This document shows, in pieces, positions 54,741 to 64,000 of a stretch of 64,000 nt of DNA; within the stretch, counting starts at the first letter, position 1, and every line of letters begins with the position of its first letter. A model generated the notes under the pieces. That model was not told the origin of the DNA and did no database searches. It saw only the letters and a list, made by a program, of their open reading frames with translations. The stretch comes from an uncultured Clostridia bacterium (GTDB lineage: Bacteria > Bacillota > Clostridia > Oscillospirales > Acutalibacteraceae). The stretch is taken from the NCBI GenBank assembly GCA_947623505.1, contig CANQGT010000001.1, positions 1 to 64,000 of the forward strand, read 5' to 3'. Both the position numbers and the translations under genes were made by a program.

Positions 54741-56105
54741 TTATTTCCAGCCTTGGCTGTATTTTTTATTGTGCTCAATATATTCATTCACAAGCGTTTT
54801 AGCCAGCGAATATGAATTGACAAGCGGATGAAGTGTGAGCGCCTGTATTGCCGCGCTTTTGTCCTTATTTATTATGGCTTTAGAGGCAAGGCGCTCGTAA
54901 ATTTTAACACGGCGTATAAGCTCAAGATTCTGCTCGTCCACCGCGCCTATACGGTGAGGAACGCATCCGCTTTCGCCGACATCGCAGGTTATTTCCACAA
55001 CGTCGTCATCTCTCAAGCCCTCAATCGCTCCCCCGTTCGGAACGCAGATTATCATTTCACCTGTTTTTCCGCTTTGCGCGTTTTCAATAAATTTAAGCGC
55101 AACTCCCGCGTAGCCGCCCTCGTCTTCGCCGAAAATATCAAATTCCCACGGCTGAGCGCGCTTTACGCCTGTTTCGCTTGCCATATAACTCGCCTCACGC
55201 ATACCGTACCATTTGTTGAACACCGAAAGACAGCCTTCAAAATCGTTTTCAACATCCATTTCGGAAAGCTCGGCGGTCATTTTTTCGTTGATTTCGCATA
55301 TCTGCTCGCCGCGCGTTTTATCGGCGTTCAGAATATTTGAAACGGCTTGCTCGCGATAATAAAAATAATAGAGATATTCATTGAGAATACATTTGCGATC
55401 CATGAGCAGAGATTTTTCAAAATATCGCATATCGGTTTTTTTATATGCCTCGTCATTTTCGATAAGCTCCGGCAATATTTCCCTGCCGTTCAGCTTAACG
55501 CTTTTAAAATATGAAAGGTGATTGAGACCGTAGACCTGCGCCGTTACGCTTTCGGGTGAAACTCCGTAAAGCATCGCGAACGAACGAAGCATACCCGATG
55601 GCGCGTCGCAAATTCCGTAAGTAAAATCATAGCCCATATCCCGCAACGTCTGCGATACAACGCCGGCGGGATTTGTAAAGTTAAAGACCTTTACATTACT
55701 ATTTGAATACTTTTTAATGAGCTCGCAGTATTCCGCGAGCGCGGGAACGCTGCGCATAGCAAACGAAAAGCCCGCCGCGCCCGTTGTCTCCTGCCCCAAA
55801 ACGCCTTTGTCAAGGGCAATCCGCTCGTCTTTCGCCCTCATAGCGTCGCCGCCCGCGCGAATAGTAGTAATAACATAATCGGCGTTTAAAACGGCTTCTT
55901 TCGCGTCGAGCGTAAGGCTGAAATTCATTTTCGGGCAAATCATCGAGGCAACGCGCTTCGCCATTTTGCCGTAGATATAAAGCTTTTTCGGATCGTTATC
56001 CATAAAGCAAAGCTCGTCAATACGCAGCTTTTCTGCTTTTTGAGCTATACTTTTGGCAAGGAACATAGAGCGGACTCCGCCGCCTCCGATAACGGTTATT
56101 TTCAC
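54741..56105 (-). CDS. NAD-dependent glycosidase, glycoside hydrolase family 4
   Basis: 454 aa. The NAD-binding loop is KITVIGGGGVRSMFLAK. The metal-binding Cys and His lie in YGICDAPSGM and YGLNHLSYF, and NFTNPAGVV fits the family. GH4 enzymes use NAD and a divalent metal with a redox-elimination mechanism on alpha- or beta-glycosides, often phosphorylated; which sugar this one takes cannot be told. It lies 12 bp upstream of the GH38 gene and belongs to the same operon. Confidence 0.9.
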   Translation of the reverse strand: MKITVIGGGGVRSMFLAKSIAQKAEKLRIDELCFMDNDPKKLYIYGKMAKRVASMICPKMNFSLTLDAKEAVLNADYVITTIRAGGDAMRAKDERIALDKGVLGQETTGAAGFSFAMRSVPALAEYCELIKKYSNSNVKVFNFTNPAGVVSQTLRDMGYDFTYGICDAPSGMLRSFAMLYGVSPESVTAQVYGLNHLSYFKSVKLNGREILPELIENDEAYKKTDMRYFEKSLLMDRKCILNEYLYYFYYREQAVSNILNADKTRGEQICEINEKMTAELSEMDVENDFEGCLSVFNKWYGMREASYMASETGVKRAQPWEFDIFGEDEGGYAGVALKFIENAQSGKTGEMIICVPNGGAIEGLRDDDVVEITCDVGESGCVPHRIGAVDEQNLELIRRVKIYERLASKAIINKDKSAAIQALTLHPLVNSYSLAKTLVNEYIEHNKKYSQGWK

Positions 56106-56134
56106 AAAGCACCTCTTTATTTGATAAAATTTGA

Positions 56135-56719
56135 TTATTTTACGGCTTTAAAATAACAGGCTTTTGATCCGTGCGTATCGTCGCATATCCATTTTTCAAC
56201 AAAGGCGCCGCTTTCGCCGCACAGCTTAATAAAATCCTCCGCGTTTTCGGAGCGGTCAGTTGTTTGATAATACAGACTGCCGCCGGTTTTAAGAAAAGAC
56301 AGCGCCTTTAAAATTATTTCGGAATAAAGCCCGCTTTCCGCCCTTGTGCTGCCGACCATGGTGACGATATCGAATTTTTCTTCAAGCCCTTTTACGAGCA
56401 TAACATCGCCGCATATCACATTTACACGATTCGGATTTTTTTCATAGGCAATCCCCTCTTTAAGGGCGCGGGCGCAGTCTTCAAGCCTGTCTATACTTGT
56501 AAGAGTTCCGTTCTTTAGCTTATAGGAAAGATACCTGTCCCAAATTCCGGCGCCGATACCGATATTGCAAATATCGTAGCCTTTGCCGACCGTAAAATTT
56601 TCCTCGAAAAATTTTGTTATCATATATTCGAGGTATTTACTTTCAAGGCTTAAATTCCACGGGCCGGCCTCGGGGCCGTATCCGCCGCCGTAGGTTTCAA
56701 GCAAAAAATCTTTATCCAT
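56135..56719 (-). CDS. Class I SAM-dependent methyltransferase
   Basis: 194 aa. The SAM-binding loop reads YDICNIGIGAGIWDRYL; further motifs are TSIDRLEDCARAL and FDIVTMVGSTRAESG. Substrate unknown; may act on a small molecule. It lies between leuS and the glycosidase genes with 15-bp and 29-bp gaps. Confidence 0.78.
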   Translation of the reverse strand: MDKDFLLETYGGGYGPEAGPWNLSLESKYLEYMITKFFEENFTVGKGYDICNIGIGAGIWDRYLSYKLKNGTLTSIDRLEDCARALKEGIAYEKNPNRVNVICGDVMLVKGLEEKFDIVTMVGSTRAESGLYSEIILKALSFLKTGGSLYYQTTDRSENAEDFIKLCGESGAFVEKWICDDTHGSKACYFKAVK

Positions 56720-56734
56720 ATTTTTTCCTTTACC

Positions 56735-59152
56735 TCAAACGGCAACTATATTTACAAGCTTTCCCGGAACATAGATCTCTTTTTTAATCGTTTTTCCCTC
56801 TATCGCGGCGGCGATTTTTTCGTCCGCCTTCGCAAGCGCAAGCACGTCTTCCTTTTTAATATCGGCGGGAACGGTTATACGCGAACGAACCTTGCCCATT
56901 ATCTGAAGCACTATCTCAACGGTGTTTTCAACGGTTTTTTCCTCGTCGTATTCCGGCCATTTCGCTTCGTTTACCATTCCGCCGAAACCCATAACTTCCC
57001 ACATTTCTTCTGTAATGTGCGGGGAAAACGGGTTTAGCAGCACGGTAAGCGTTTTGAGCTCCGCCTTTGTTACGCTGCCCTTTTCATAGATTTTATTCAG
57101 CAAAGTCATCATTGCCGCGATAGCCGTGTTGCACTTTAACGCGTCTATATCCTCGGTAACTTTCTTTATAGTTTTGTGCATAAGCGCCTCCAGCTCGGGG
57201 CTGTAGTCGTCGCCGTCAACAACGATCTCCTGAAGATTCCAAAATCTCTCCAAAAAGCGCTTGCAGCCCTTGATAGAATCAGAATTCCACGGCGCGGCTT
57301 TTTCAAAATCGCCTATAAACATCTCGTAAAGGCGCATGGTATCGGCTCCGTACTGCTCGACTATCTCATCGGGATTTACGACATTGCCGCGTGATTTACT
57401 CATTTTTTCGCCGTTTTCACCCAAAATCATACCGTGGGAGGTGCGCTTCTGATAAGGCTCCTTTGTGGGCACAACGCCTATATCATAAAGGAATTTATGC
57501 CAGAAACGGCTGTAAAGCAGGTGGAGCGTTGTGTGCTCCATTCCGCCGTTATACCAATCCACCGGTGACCAATATTCAAGCGCTTCCTTGGAGGCGACGG
57601 CGTTTTTGTTGTGCGGATCCATATAGCGCAGGAAATACCAGCTTGAGCCCGCCCACTGAGGCATGGTGTCGGTCTCTCGCTTTGCGTCTTTGCCGCAGCA
57701 CGGGCATTTTGTATTTACCCAATCGGTCATTTTGGCAAGCGGCGATTCGCCCGTATCGGTCGGCTCGTATGATTCAACATTCGGAAGCCTCAGCGGGAGC
57801 TCCTCTTCGGGAACAGGCACATAGCCGCATTTGTCGCAATGGACTATCGGAATGGGCTCGCCCCAATATCTCTGGCGGCTGAACACCCAATCGCGCAGCT
57901 TGAAATTGACCTTTTCTCTGCCCTTGCCCTGCTCGGTGAGCCACTCGGTCATAGCTTTTTTCGCTTCCTCAACGGTCATTCCCGTTATAAAGCCGCTGTT
58001 TACGAGCCTGCCCGTATAGCAATCGGTGAAAGCCTCTTTCTGAACGTCCTCGCCTCCGGCGACAACTTCGATTATCGGCAAACCGAATTTTTTCGCAAAT
58101 TCCCAGTCTCGGGTATCGTGCGCGGGAACGGCCATAATGGCTCCCGTGCCGTAAGAGGTAAGTACATAGTCCGAAATAAAGATAGGTATCTCCTCATCGT
58201 TTACGGGATTTATGCCCATAACGCCATCAAGCTTAACGCCCGTTTTTTCCTTGTTGAGCTCGGTTCTTTCAAAATCGCTCTTATGCGCCGCTTCTTCCTG
58301 ATAGGCACGCACCTCGGCAAGATTTGAGAGCTTATCCGCCCATTTTTCAATAAGCGGATGCTCGGGGGAAATTACCATATAGGTAGCGCCGAAAAGAGTA
58401 TCGCACCTTGTGGTGTATACGGTGAGAGTGTCGCCAAGGGTGGTTTTAAAGTCAACCTCCGCTCCGGTGCTTCTGCCTATCCAGTTTTTCTGCTGAACTT
58501 TTACCCTGTCTATAAAATCAACATCGTCAAGATCCGAAACAAGTCTGTCGGCATAATCGGTTATTTTCAACATCCACTGGCTTTGCTTTTTTCTTATGAC
58601 CTCGGAACCGCAACGCTCGCAAACGCCGTTTACGACTTCCTCATTCGCAAGAACACATTTGCAGGAGGTGCACCAGTTTACTGCCATTTCCTTTTTATAC
58701 GCAAGCCCTTTTTTGAAAAGCTGAAGGAATATCCACTGAGTCCATTTATAATATTCGGGATCGGTTGTGTTTATCTCCCTCGTCCAATCAAAGGAAAAGC
58801 CGAGCGACTGAAGCTGATTTTTAAAACGCGCAACGTTTTTCTTCGTTACCTCCGCCGGATGGATATGGTTTTTTATGGCGTAATTTTCCGTCGGCAGGCC
58901 GAAAGCGTCCCACCCCATAGGATAGAGCACATTGTAGCCCTGAAGCCTTTTTTTTCTTGCCACTATATCAAGCGCGGTGTATGAACGGGGATGCCCGACG
59001 TGTAGCCCCTGCCCGCTCGGATAAGGGAACTCCACAAGGCAGTAAAACTTCGGCAGCGAATAATCATCCTTCGCCGCGAATGTGTTTTGGCTGTACCAAA
59101 CATTTTGCCATTTTTTCTCAACCTTTTTGAAATTATAATCCATAACGCTCAA
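56735..59152 (-). CDS. leuS: Leucyl-tRNA synthetase
   Basis: 805 aa. The class I signature HIGH-like motif is in [15 protein letters not shown], and the second motif is [12 protein letters not shown]. The editing (CP1) domain is present in the middle with [20 protein letters not shown]. Zinc-binding CTSCKC...CERCG is also visible. Length and order are normal. Its ATG overlaps the rsfS stop (ATGA). Confidence 0.98.
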   Translation of the reverse strand: MSVMDYNFKKVEKKWQNVWYSQNTFAAKDDYSLPKFYCLVEFPYPSGQGLHVGHPRSYTALDIVARKKRLQGYNVLYPMGWDAFGLPTENYAIKNHIHPAEVTKKNVARFKNQLQSLGFSFDWTREINTTDPEYYKWTQWIFLQLFKKGLAYKKEMAVNWCTSCKCVLANEEVVNGVCERCGSEVIRKKQSQWMLKITDYADRLVSDLDDVDFIDRVKVQQKNWIGRSTGAEVDFKTTLGDTLTVYTTRCDTLFGATYMVISPEHPLIEKWADKLSNLAEVRAYQEEAAHKSDFERTELNKEKTGVKLDGVMGINPVNDEEIPIFISDYVLTSYGTGAIMAVPAHDTRDWEFAKKFGLPIIEVVAGGEDVQKEAFTDCYTGRLVNSGFITGMTVEEAKKAMTEWLTEQGKGREKVNFKLRDWVFSRQRYWGEPIPIVHCDKCGYVPVPEEELPLRLPNVESYEPTDTGESPLAKMTDWVNTKCPCCGKDAKRETDTMPQWAGSSWYFLRYMDPHNKNAVASKEALEYWSPVDWYNGGMEHTTLHLLYSRFWHKFLYDIGVVPTKEPYQKRTSHGMILGENGEKMSKSRGNVVNPDEIVEQYGADTMRLYEMFIGDFEKAAPWNSDSIKGCKRFLERFWNLQEIVVDGDDYSPELEALMHKTIKKVTEDIDALKCNTAIAAMMTLLNKIYEKGSVTKAELKTLTVLLNPFSPHITEEMWEVMGFGGMVNEAKWPEYDEEKTVENTVEIVLQIMGKVRSRITVPADIKKEDVLALAKADEKIAAAIEGKTIKKEIYVPGKLVNIVAV

Positions 59153-59502
59153 TCCTCCATTAACTTTTCTGTATCAATTATATCTCCGTCCTCCCAAAGA
59201 CGCTCCAGCTTGAAATACCGGCGCTGTTCCTTATAGAAAACGTGAATCACAACTGTTGAATAATCAAGGCATATCCAGCCGGACTGCTTTCCCTCGATAT
59301 GATGGGGCTCCTCGCCCGCCTCTTTCAGCTTAAATTCTATCTCATCGGCGATAGCCTTGATCTGAGTGGAGGAATCGCCCGTTACAAGCACGAAATAATC
59401 CGCCAAAACGGAAATATCCCTTATGCCGATAACCTGAATATCCTCGCCCTTTTTGCTGTCCGCCGCCTTAACGGCTGTTTTAACTATTTCAATCGAATTC
59501 AT
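59149..59502 (-). CDS. rsfS: Ribosome silencing factor RsfS
   Basis: 117 aa. Family features: [40 protein letters not shown] and [20 protein letters not shown]. RsfS binds L14 of the large subunit and blocks subunit joining in slow growth. The ATG at 59,500-59,502 follows GAGAGGG; a longer frame lacks a site. It overlaps yqeK by 14 bp. Confidence 0.95.
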   Translation of the reverse strand: MNSIEIVKTAVKAADSKKGEDIQVIGIRDISVLADYFVLVTGDSSTQIKAIADEIEFKLKEAGEEPHHIEGKQSGWICLDYSTVVIHVFYKEQRRYFKLERLWEDGDIIDTEKLMED

Positions 59503-60082
59503 ATTTCTTTCCCTCTCTGTAAGCATTTTCAAGTATATCGTTATAACAATCAAGTGTGTCAGGGTGTATAAGCATTATTTTTGACGACAGGCTGTTTATC
59601 GTGTATCTGAGCGAATAAAGCATCGCTTCATCAAGACTTCTCCGCGCTTTTTCCCTCATAACCTCCACGTCGGGGTAACGCCTTTCCTCCGAGATAAAAT
59701 CGGCGGTGTAAAGCACTTTTTCAATCAGCGCCATATTTCGCCTGCCCGTTGTATGAAACCTTACGGCGCTCAAAATCTCCCCGTCGTCAATGCCGAGCTC
59801 CTTTCGGCAAAACAGCGCGCCCGACATCTGATGAAGCACTCTGCCGTTGATTTTTTCAAGCGCCGACAGCTTAATTCCGTTTCTTTCAAGATATTCAGCC
59901 TGCCAGGCGTGATCCGTCTCTTTAGTTATATCGTGCAATATGCCCGCCGTGTACGCCTTTTCGGGATCGGCGCCGTAAATTTTTGCGAGATCCCGCGCGG
60001 CTTTTGCCACGTTCATCGAATGAATAAAGCGCTCCTCTGAAAGCCTTTGCCTTATTATTTCAATATAATCCTCATTACTCAA
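59489..60082 (-). CDS. yqeK: HD-domain diadenosine tetraphosphatase YqeK
   Basis: 197 aa. HD residues in RFIHSMNVAKAARDLAK and AGILHDITKE; a further His in VRFHTTGRRNM. YqeK hydrolyses Ap4A. It lies between nadD and rsfS, the standard clostridial and Bacillus order, with overlaps on both sides. Confidence 0.92.
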   Translation of the reverse strand: MSNEDYIEIIRQRLSEERFIHSMNVAKAARDLAKIYGADPEKAYTAGILHDITKETDHAWQAEYLERNGIKLSALEKINGRVLHQMSGALFCRKELGIDDGEILSAVRFHTTGRRNMALIEKVLYTADFISEERRYPDVEVMREKARRSLDEAMLYSLRYTINSLSSKIMLIHPDTLDCYNDILENAYREGKKYEFD

Positions 60083-60675
60083 TTATATAATCCCTTATCC
60101 TTAATATAATCGTAAACTTTTTTCGGCAGCATTTTTGAAACATCGCCTCCCGTTTTGATTTTTTCCCTAATCAGACTGCTCGAAACCGTCACCGGGTCAA
60201 AATCGGCGAGAAAGTAAGAATGCTTTTCGCCCAAAAGCGCCTTAGCGAAATTCTCAATGGCTTCGCGTGAATTTTCATTTCGCGCCGCGGTGCAGAGGCA
60301 TACCTCATCGAGGAGCCCGCCGTATCTGTACCATTTATCGAAGCTGAGGAACTGATCCTCTCCGACTACAAGAAAAATTTCCGCGTTCGGGTATTCTTCT
60401 CTTAAAAGCCGCACCGTGTCGAAAGTATAGCTTTTTCCCGCTCTTTTAAATTCAATATCCGAAATTTCGATTTTTTTCTCTCCGTCAAAAGCAAGATTCA
60501 GCATTTTTAGCCTGTGTTCAGCACTCGCGAGACCGTCCGAACACCTATGCGGAGGATCGGCGGTGGGTATCACAAGCATTTTGTCAAGAGAAAGGCTTTT
60601 CAGAAAGAACTTCGCAAGCTTTATATGACCGTTGTGAACGGGATTAAACGCCCCGCCGAAAATACCGAGCTTCAT
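60079..60675 (-). CDS. nadD: Nicotinate-nucleotide adenylyltransferase
   Basis: 198 aa. N-terminal nucleotidyltransferase motif GIFGGAFNPVHNGHIKLA, and the second SSSLIREKIKTGGDV. NadD makes deamido-NAD in NAD synthesis. Overlaps yqeK and yhbY by 4 bp each. Confidence 0.96.
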   Translation of the reverse strand: MKLGIFGGAFNPVHNGHIKLAKFFLKSLSLDKMLVIPTADPPHRCSDGLASAEHRLKMLNLAFDGEKKIEISDIEFKRAGKSYTFDTVRLLREEYPNAEIFLVVGEDQFLSFDKWYRYGGLLDEVCLCTAARNENSREAIENFAKALLGEKHSYFLADFDPVTVSSSLIREKIKTGGDVSKMLPKKVYDYIKDKGLYN

Positions 60676-61142
60676 CTTGAGCCGCCCCTTGAGCTGTTCT
60701 TTGAGCCGTTCCTTGCTCCGCCGCCGCTCTTTGAGCCATATGTGAATTTCGGCTTCGGATGCGCCCTCTCATATTCTTTTTGCCTTTGGCGAAGCCCTTT
60801 TATCTTTACGGCTTTCTTTTTCGGCTTTTTATCGGCCGCTTTAAGGCGTTCCCGCTTTTTAAGGGCGATTTTTTCCTTATCGGCTTTTCTGTAAATAACG
60901 ATTATTCCGCCGATGACCTGAATTATCTCCGCGCCCAGCGCTTCGGAAAGCTCGGCGGCAAATTCGCGCGGCTTCATCGGCGCCGTTTCAAGGTGTATGC
61001 GCACCTTCAAAAGCTCCCTCGCGTCAAGAGCGTCGTCAAGCTGGGCTATAAGATTTTCGGAAATGCCCTCCTTGCCTATCTGAAATATAGGTTCAAGCGG
61101 GTTTGCCTTCGCGCGCAGCTCGGCTCTTTCCTTAGAAGTCAT
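60672..61142 (-). CDS. yhbY: YhbY-family RNA-binding protein
   Basis: 156 aa. The CRM/YhbY domain lies in residues 1-95: RAELRAKANPLEPIFQIGKE, IHLETAPMKPREFAAELSEA and IIQVIGGIIVIYRKAD. The last 60 residues are a Lys/Arg/Gly-rich tail ending GSKNSSRGGSR, longer than in most YhbY proteins and probably an extra RNA-binding part. YhbY binds pre-50S particles. Confidence 0.9.
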   Translation of the reverse strand: MTSKERAELRAKANPLEPIFQIGKEGISENLIAQLDDALDARELLKVRIHLETAPMKPREFAAELSEALGAEIIQVIGGIIVIYRKADKEKIALKKRERLKAADKKPKKKAVKIKGLRQRQKEYERAHPKPKFTYGSKSGGGARNGSKNSSRGGSR

Positions 61143-61726
61143 ATTCTTTTCTCCAATTCTTTAGCAAGCAGCCGCAGAGCCTTGCCCCTATGGCTTATTT
61201 CGTCTTTTTCCTCGGCAGTGTATCTGCCGAAGCTTCTGCCGTTTATTATGAAAAGCGGATCGTAGCCGAAACCGCCGTTTCCGTCCCTTTCAAAGCCGAT
61301 ATGGCCGTGGCATTCGCCCCTTACGGTTATCTCTTCGCCGTTTGGAAAAACACAGCAAATCGCGCAGACATAATATGCCGTGCGCTTTTCCTCGGGCACG
61401 CCGTTAAGCTTTTCGAGAAGCAAATCGTTATTCGCCTCATCGTTGCCGTGACCGCCGGAAAATCTTGCCGAATACACACCCGGCGCGCCGCCGAGATAAT
61501 CAACGCAAATTCCGCTGTCGTCCGCTATAGCGGGCATATTCATTGACCTGCACGCGGAATACGCCTTTGTCCGCGCGTTTTCCTCAAAGGTTTCACCGTT
61601 TTCTTCAACCTCAGGTATTTCCGCGCCCAGCATTTTCGCCGTTACAACGTTTATTCCGAGCGGCGAAAGTATCCTCTGCATCTCCGCAAGCTTTTTCATA
61701 TTGTTTGTTGCTAAAATAAAGTCCAT
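61139..61726 (-). CDS. rdgB: XTP/dITP diphosphatase (RdgB/HAM1 family)
   Basis: 195 aa. Begins [40 protein letters not shown] and [16 protein letters not shown] are diagnostic. It removes non-canonical purine nucleotides. ATG at 61,724-61,726, one base after the ftsY stop; a GGGGAAT site overlaps the ftsY end. Confidence 0.95.
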   Translation of the reverse strand: MDFILATNNMKKLAEMQRILSPLGINVVTAKMLGAEIPEVEENGETFEENARTKAYSACRSMNMPAIADDSGICVDYLGGAPGVYSARFSGGHGNDEANNDLLLEKLNGVPEEKRTAYYVCAICCVFPNGEEITVRGECHGHIGFERDGNGGFGYDPLFIINGRSFGRYTAEEKDEISHRGKALRLLAKELEKRI

Positions 61727-61727
61727 A

Positions 61728-62645
61728 TCATTCCCCGTCGTCAAACAGTCCCGCCGCGAAAGCGTCCGCGTCAAAGGGCTGTAAATCGTCTATCTGCTCG
61801 CCCACGCCTATGAATTTCACGGGCACGTCAAGCTCGTTGTTTATTGCAAGTATCACGCCGCCCTTGGCGGTGCCGTCCAACTTAGTCAGTATTATGCCGG
61901 TAATGCCCGCCGCCTCTTTGAAATCCTTTGCCTGATTTACGGCGTTCTGCCCCGTGGTGGCGTCCAAAACCAAAAGCACCTCTTTTGAAGCGTCGGGCAA
62001 TTCACGGTCTATAACGCGCCTTATTTTATTCAGCTCGTCCATAAGATTTTTCTTGTTATGCAGTCTGCCCGCCGTGTCCACTATTATTACGTCGGCGTTT
62101 CTGGCCTTGCCCGCCTGTATCGTATCAAACACAACGGATGCGGGATCCGAGCCTTCGGCGGATTTTATAAGATCGACCTGCGCCCTGTCCGCCCAAACCT
62201 GAAGCTGCTCGATAGCCGCCGCGCGGAATGTGTCCGCGGCGCCGAGAATAACGCTTCTGCCCTGCTCCTTGAGGCGCAGCGCCAGCTTTCCTATCGTGGT
62301 CGTTTTCCCCACGCCGTTTACGCCGATAACAAGTATAACGGACGGCTTGGTGCGCAGTTTTAGATAGCTGCCGCCCCATACGATACCCGAAACAACGTCT
62401 TTAAGAGTTTCCTTGACCTTTGAAACTTCCTTTATCCTGTCGTTTTCCACTTTTTCTTTAAGACTTTTTATAATCTTTTCGGCGGTCGGAAAACCGACGT
62501 CGCCCATTATGAGCACTTCCTCAAGCTCATCGAAAAGCTCGTCCGTGATTTTTTCGTAGGACTCCATAACGTCGTCTATCTGCGCCGTTATTCCTTCCTC
62601 GCGCGTCTTTTTCAGACCTTTTCTGAATTTATCAAATAATCCCAT
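61728..62645 (-). CDS. ftsY: Signal recognition particle receptor FtsY
   Basis: 305 aa, the short form without a long acidic N-terminus. GTPase motifs: [41 protein letters not shown] and [13 protein letters not shown]. It docks ribosome-SRP complexes at the membrane. Downstream of smc by 28 bp, a common Firmicutes order. Confidence 0.97.
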   Translation of the reverse strand: MGLFDKFRKGLKKTREEGITAQIDDVMESYEKITDELFDELEEVLIMGDVGFPTAEKIIKSLKEKVENDRIKEVSKVKETLKDVVSGIVWGGSYLKLRTKPSVILVIGVNGVGKTTTIGKLALRLKEQGRSVILGAADTFRAAAIEQLQVWADRAQVDLIKSAEGSDPASVVFDTIQAGKARNADVIIVDTAGRLHNKKNLMDELNKIRRVIDRELPDASKEVLLVLDATTGQNAVNQAKDFKEAAGITGIILTKLDGTAKGGVILAINNELDVPVKFIGVGEQIDDLQPFDADAFAAGLFDDGE

Positions 62646-62673
62646 AAGTAACTCCTGTACGAATTATGTAAAT

Positions 62674-64000
62674 TTACGCGTCAAGCCCCATTTTCGCGGC
62701 AAGCTCCGCGCTTTGCAGCTCAAGGAGCTTTGAAACGCCCTTTTCCTGCATCGTAACGCCGTAAAGTACGTCCGCCTCTTCCATAGTTCCGCGGCGGTGC
62801 GTTATTGAAATGAATTGGGTATTGTCCGTCATTTTACGCATATATTTCGCGAAACGCTCCACGTTTACGTCGTCGAGCGCCGCCTCGACCTCATCGTAAA
62901 TGCAAAACGGCGAAGGCATTACCTTTAAAACGCTGAACAGCAGAGCCAACGCGGCAAGCGATTTTTCCCCACCCGAGAAAAGGTTTATATTCTGAACAGA
63001 TTTGCCGGGAGGCTGGATTTTGATTTCTATCGGGCTTTCAAGGCAGTTGTCGGGCTCCTCCAAAATGACCTCGCCCTTTCCTCCGCCGAAGAAATCCGCA
63101 AAAGAATTGTTAAATTCGGCGTTTATCTTTTTAAACTGCGCCATAAATTTCTCGCTCATCGACGATGTAAGGTCGTCTATGATTCTTCCGAGCTCCGCTT
63201 TGGATTTTTCGATATCGTCTATCTGCTCTTTAAGAAATTCGTAGCGTTCGGAAACCTCTTTGTATTCCTCGATAGCGCCCACGTTTATCGAGCCGAGTTT
63301 TTTTACGGCGAGTTTTATTTCGGTAAGCCGCCTGTTGGCCTCGTGCATATCTTCTATCACGATATTCAGATTTTCCGCCTCGCGTTTGGTGAGCTCATAC
63401 TGCTCAAACAGCATATCGTTCAGCTCGTCGTATTCCTTACGCATAGCGATTTTATGCTCGTCAAGGCGGACTATTTCTCCGGATATTCCTTCGCGCTCGT
63501 CTATCTTGCTTCGCTCAAGAACGCGAAGCTCGCCGGAGCGTTTTTCAAGAGCGTTTCTGCTCTCTATCCTGTCGGCAATATCGCCGCTCAGAGCCGATGA
63601 TCTCTCACGAAGCTCCCGCGCCTGCGCTCTGATTTTTTCCGCGTCCGCCCGAAGCTCGCCGTTTCGCGCCTCGATTTGAGCTATCTCGTTTTTTATTGTC
63701 TTGACTCTGCCGCTTTGGGAAGCGCGCCGCTCACCAAGCTCTTTAACGGCAAGCTTCGCCGCCTGAGCGTCCCTTTCAAGCGAAACCGCGGCGAGTCTTA
63801 TCTCCTCCGCCTTTTGCCTCAGTGTTTCGCGCTTTTCGGAAATGCTTTGGGCGTTGCCTGAAACGGAGGCCAGCTTTTCCTGCGCCTTGTCTATCCGAGC
63901 CTGAACGGCGTTCATCCGCTTTTCTGCCTCTTTAAATTCGGCGCTGAGCATAGCTATTCGCTCCGTTGTGCCGCTCTTTTCCGATTCAAGCGCCTGCTTT
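62674..64000 (-). CDS. smc: Chromosome segregation ATPase SMC (C-terminal part)
   Basis: The frame is open to the right edge, so only the last about 442 residues are seen. There is a long coiled coil rich in Glu, Lys, Arg and Ala, then the C-terminal ATPase head with ABC signature NLFSGGEKSLAALAL, Walker B FCIYDEVEAALDD and FISITHRRGTMEEAD. SMC with ScpA and ScpB organises the chromosome. Partial because of the window edge only. Confidence 0.97.
   Translation of the reverse strand, partial: KQALESEKSGTTERIAMLSAEFKEAEKRMNAVQARIDKAQEKLASVSGNAQSISEKRETLRQKAEEIRLAAVSLERDAQAAKLAVKELGERRASQSGRVKTIKNEIAQIEARNGELRADAEKIRAQARELRERSSALSGDIADRIESRNALEKRSGELRVLERSKIDEREGISGEIVRLDEHKIAMRKEYDELNDMLFEQYELTKREAENLNIVIEDMHEANRRLTEIKLAVKKLGSINVGAIEEYKEVSERYEFLKEQIDDIEKSKAELGRIIDDLTSSMSEKFMAQFKKINAEFNNSFADFFGGGKGEVILEEPDNCLESPIEIKIQPPGKSVQNINLFSGGEKSLAALALLFSVLKVMPSPFCIYDEVEAALDDVNVERFAKYMRKMTDNTQFISITHRRGTMEEADVLYGVTMQEKGVSKLLELQSAELAAKMGLDA

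Noticed and set aside
59100-59200. T-box leader before leuS
   Set aside because: leuS overlaps the rsfS stop codon; there is no room for a leader and no T-box sequence.
1-64000. tRNA or rRNA genes
   Set aside because: No T-loop consensus with a matching cloverleaf and no rRNA-like stretch was found by reading; a tRNAscan run would settle it.

Overview
The window looks like a chromosomal segment of an anaerobic, gut-type Clostridia member (Bacillota). The evidence is clostridial gene pairs and gene order (rpsB-tsf, murT-gatD, smc-ftsY-rdgB-yhbY-nadD-yqeK-rsfS-leuS), Tn1549-type conjugative element genes, a type II-A CRISPR-Cas system, and sugar genes suited to host glycans. No rRNA or tRNA gene was seen.

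Region 1 (1 to about 16,420) is mobile or accessory DNA. It holds a hydrolase/regulator cassette, an XRE regulator, and pieces of a Tn1549-like integrative conjugative element (ICE): a CHAP-domain protein, a class B sortase, a DUF6075 protein, fragments of VirB4 and ParA, and a fragment of a proline-rich protein. The ICE is decayed: several fragments are fused end to end. A compact minus-strand operon lies in its remains: AbiEi antitoxin, AbiEii toxin, DNA methyltransferase, HerA-type ATPase, NurA-type nuclease (8,481-14,315). It has a good promoter and an operator-like palindrome. I know of no named defence system with this composition, and it is the main candidate for an undescribed system. 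A complete IS (14,421-16,106) with inverted repeats and a 9-bp target duplication sits just upstream.

Region 2 (about 16,420-22,005) starts with a manganese catalase that has lost its N-terminal part at the accessory/chromosome junction. Next come an AraC-phosphotransferase fusion and a DUF4417 remnant on a 2.2-kb segment flanked by 150-bp direct repeats, then a GH36 alpha-galactosidase and an MBL-fold hydrolase.

Region 3 (22,180-31,768) is a complete type II-A CRISPR-Cas locus. It has 54 repeats and 53 spacers, then csn2, cas2, cas1 and cas9, all transcribed on the minus strand, with a divergent tracrRNA on the plus strand that has a near-consensus promoter and a terminator. One spacer occurs twice, and two other spacers are near-identical variants, which suggests repeated exposure to related phages.

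Region 4 (32,031-43,211) holds an SDR oxidoreductase, an L-fucose utilisation operon (fucA, fucU, sugar kinase, fucI) with a divergent AraC-type regulator, an amidase-domain protein, a dGTPase-like HD protein, a secreted metallophosphoesterase that seems to lack a standard start codon, a DUF2804 protein, and a pair of MITE-like repeats.

Region 5 (43,237-64,000) is mostly housekeeping: tsf-rpsB, gatD-murT, an inositol-phosphatase-family gene with a radical SAM gene, and the leuS-to-smc cluster. Inserted among these is a glycosidase cluster (GH26, GH29, GH38, GH4). With the fucose operon it suggests degradation of fucosylated, mannose-containing host or plant glycans, followed by fucose catabolism.
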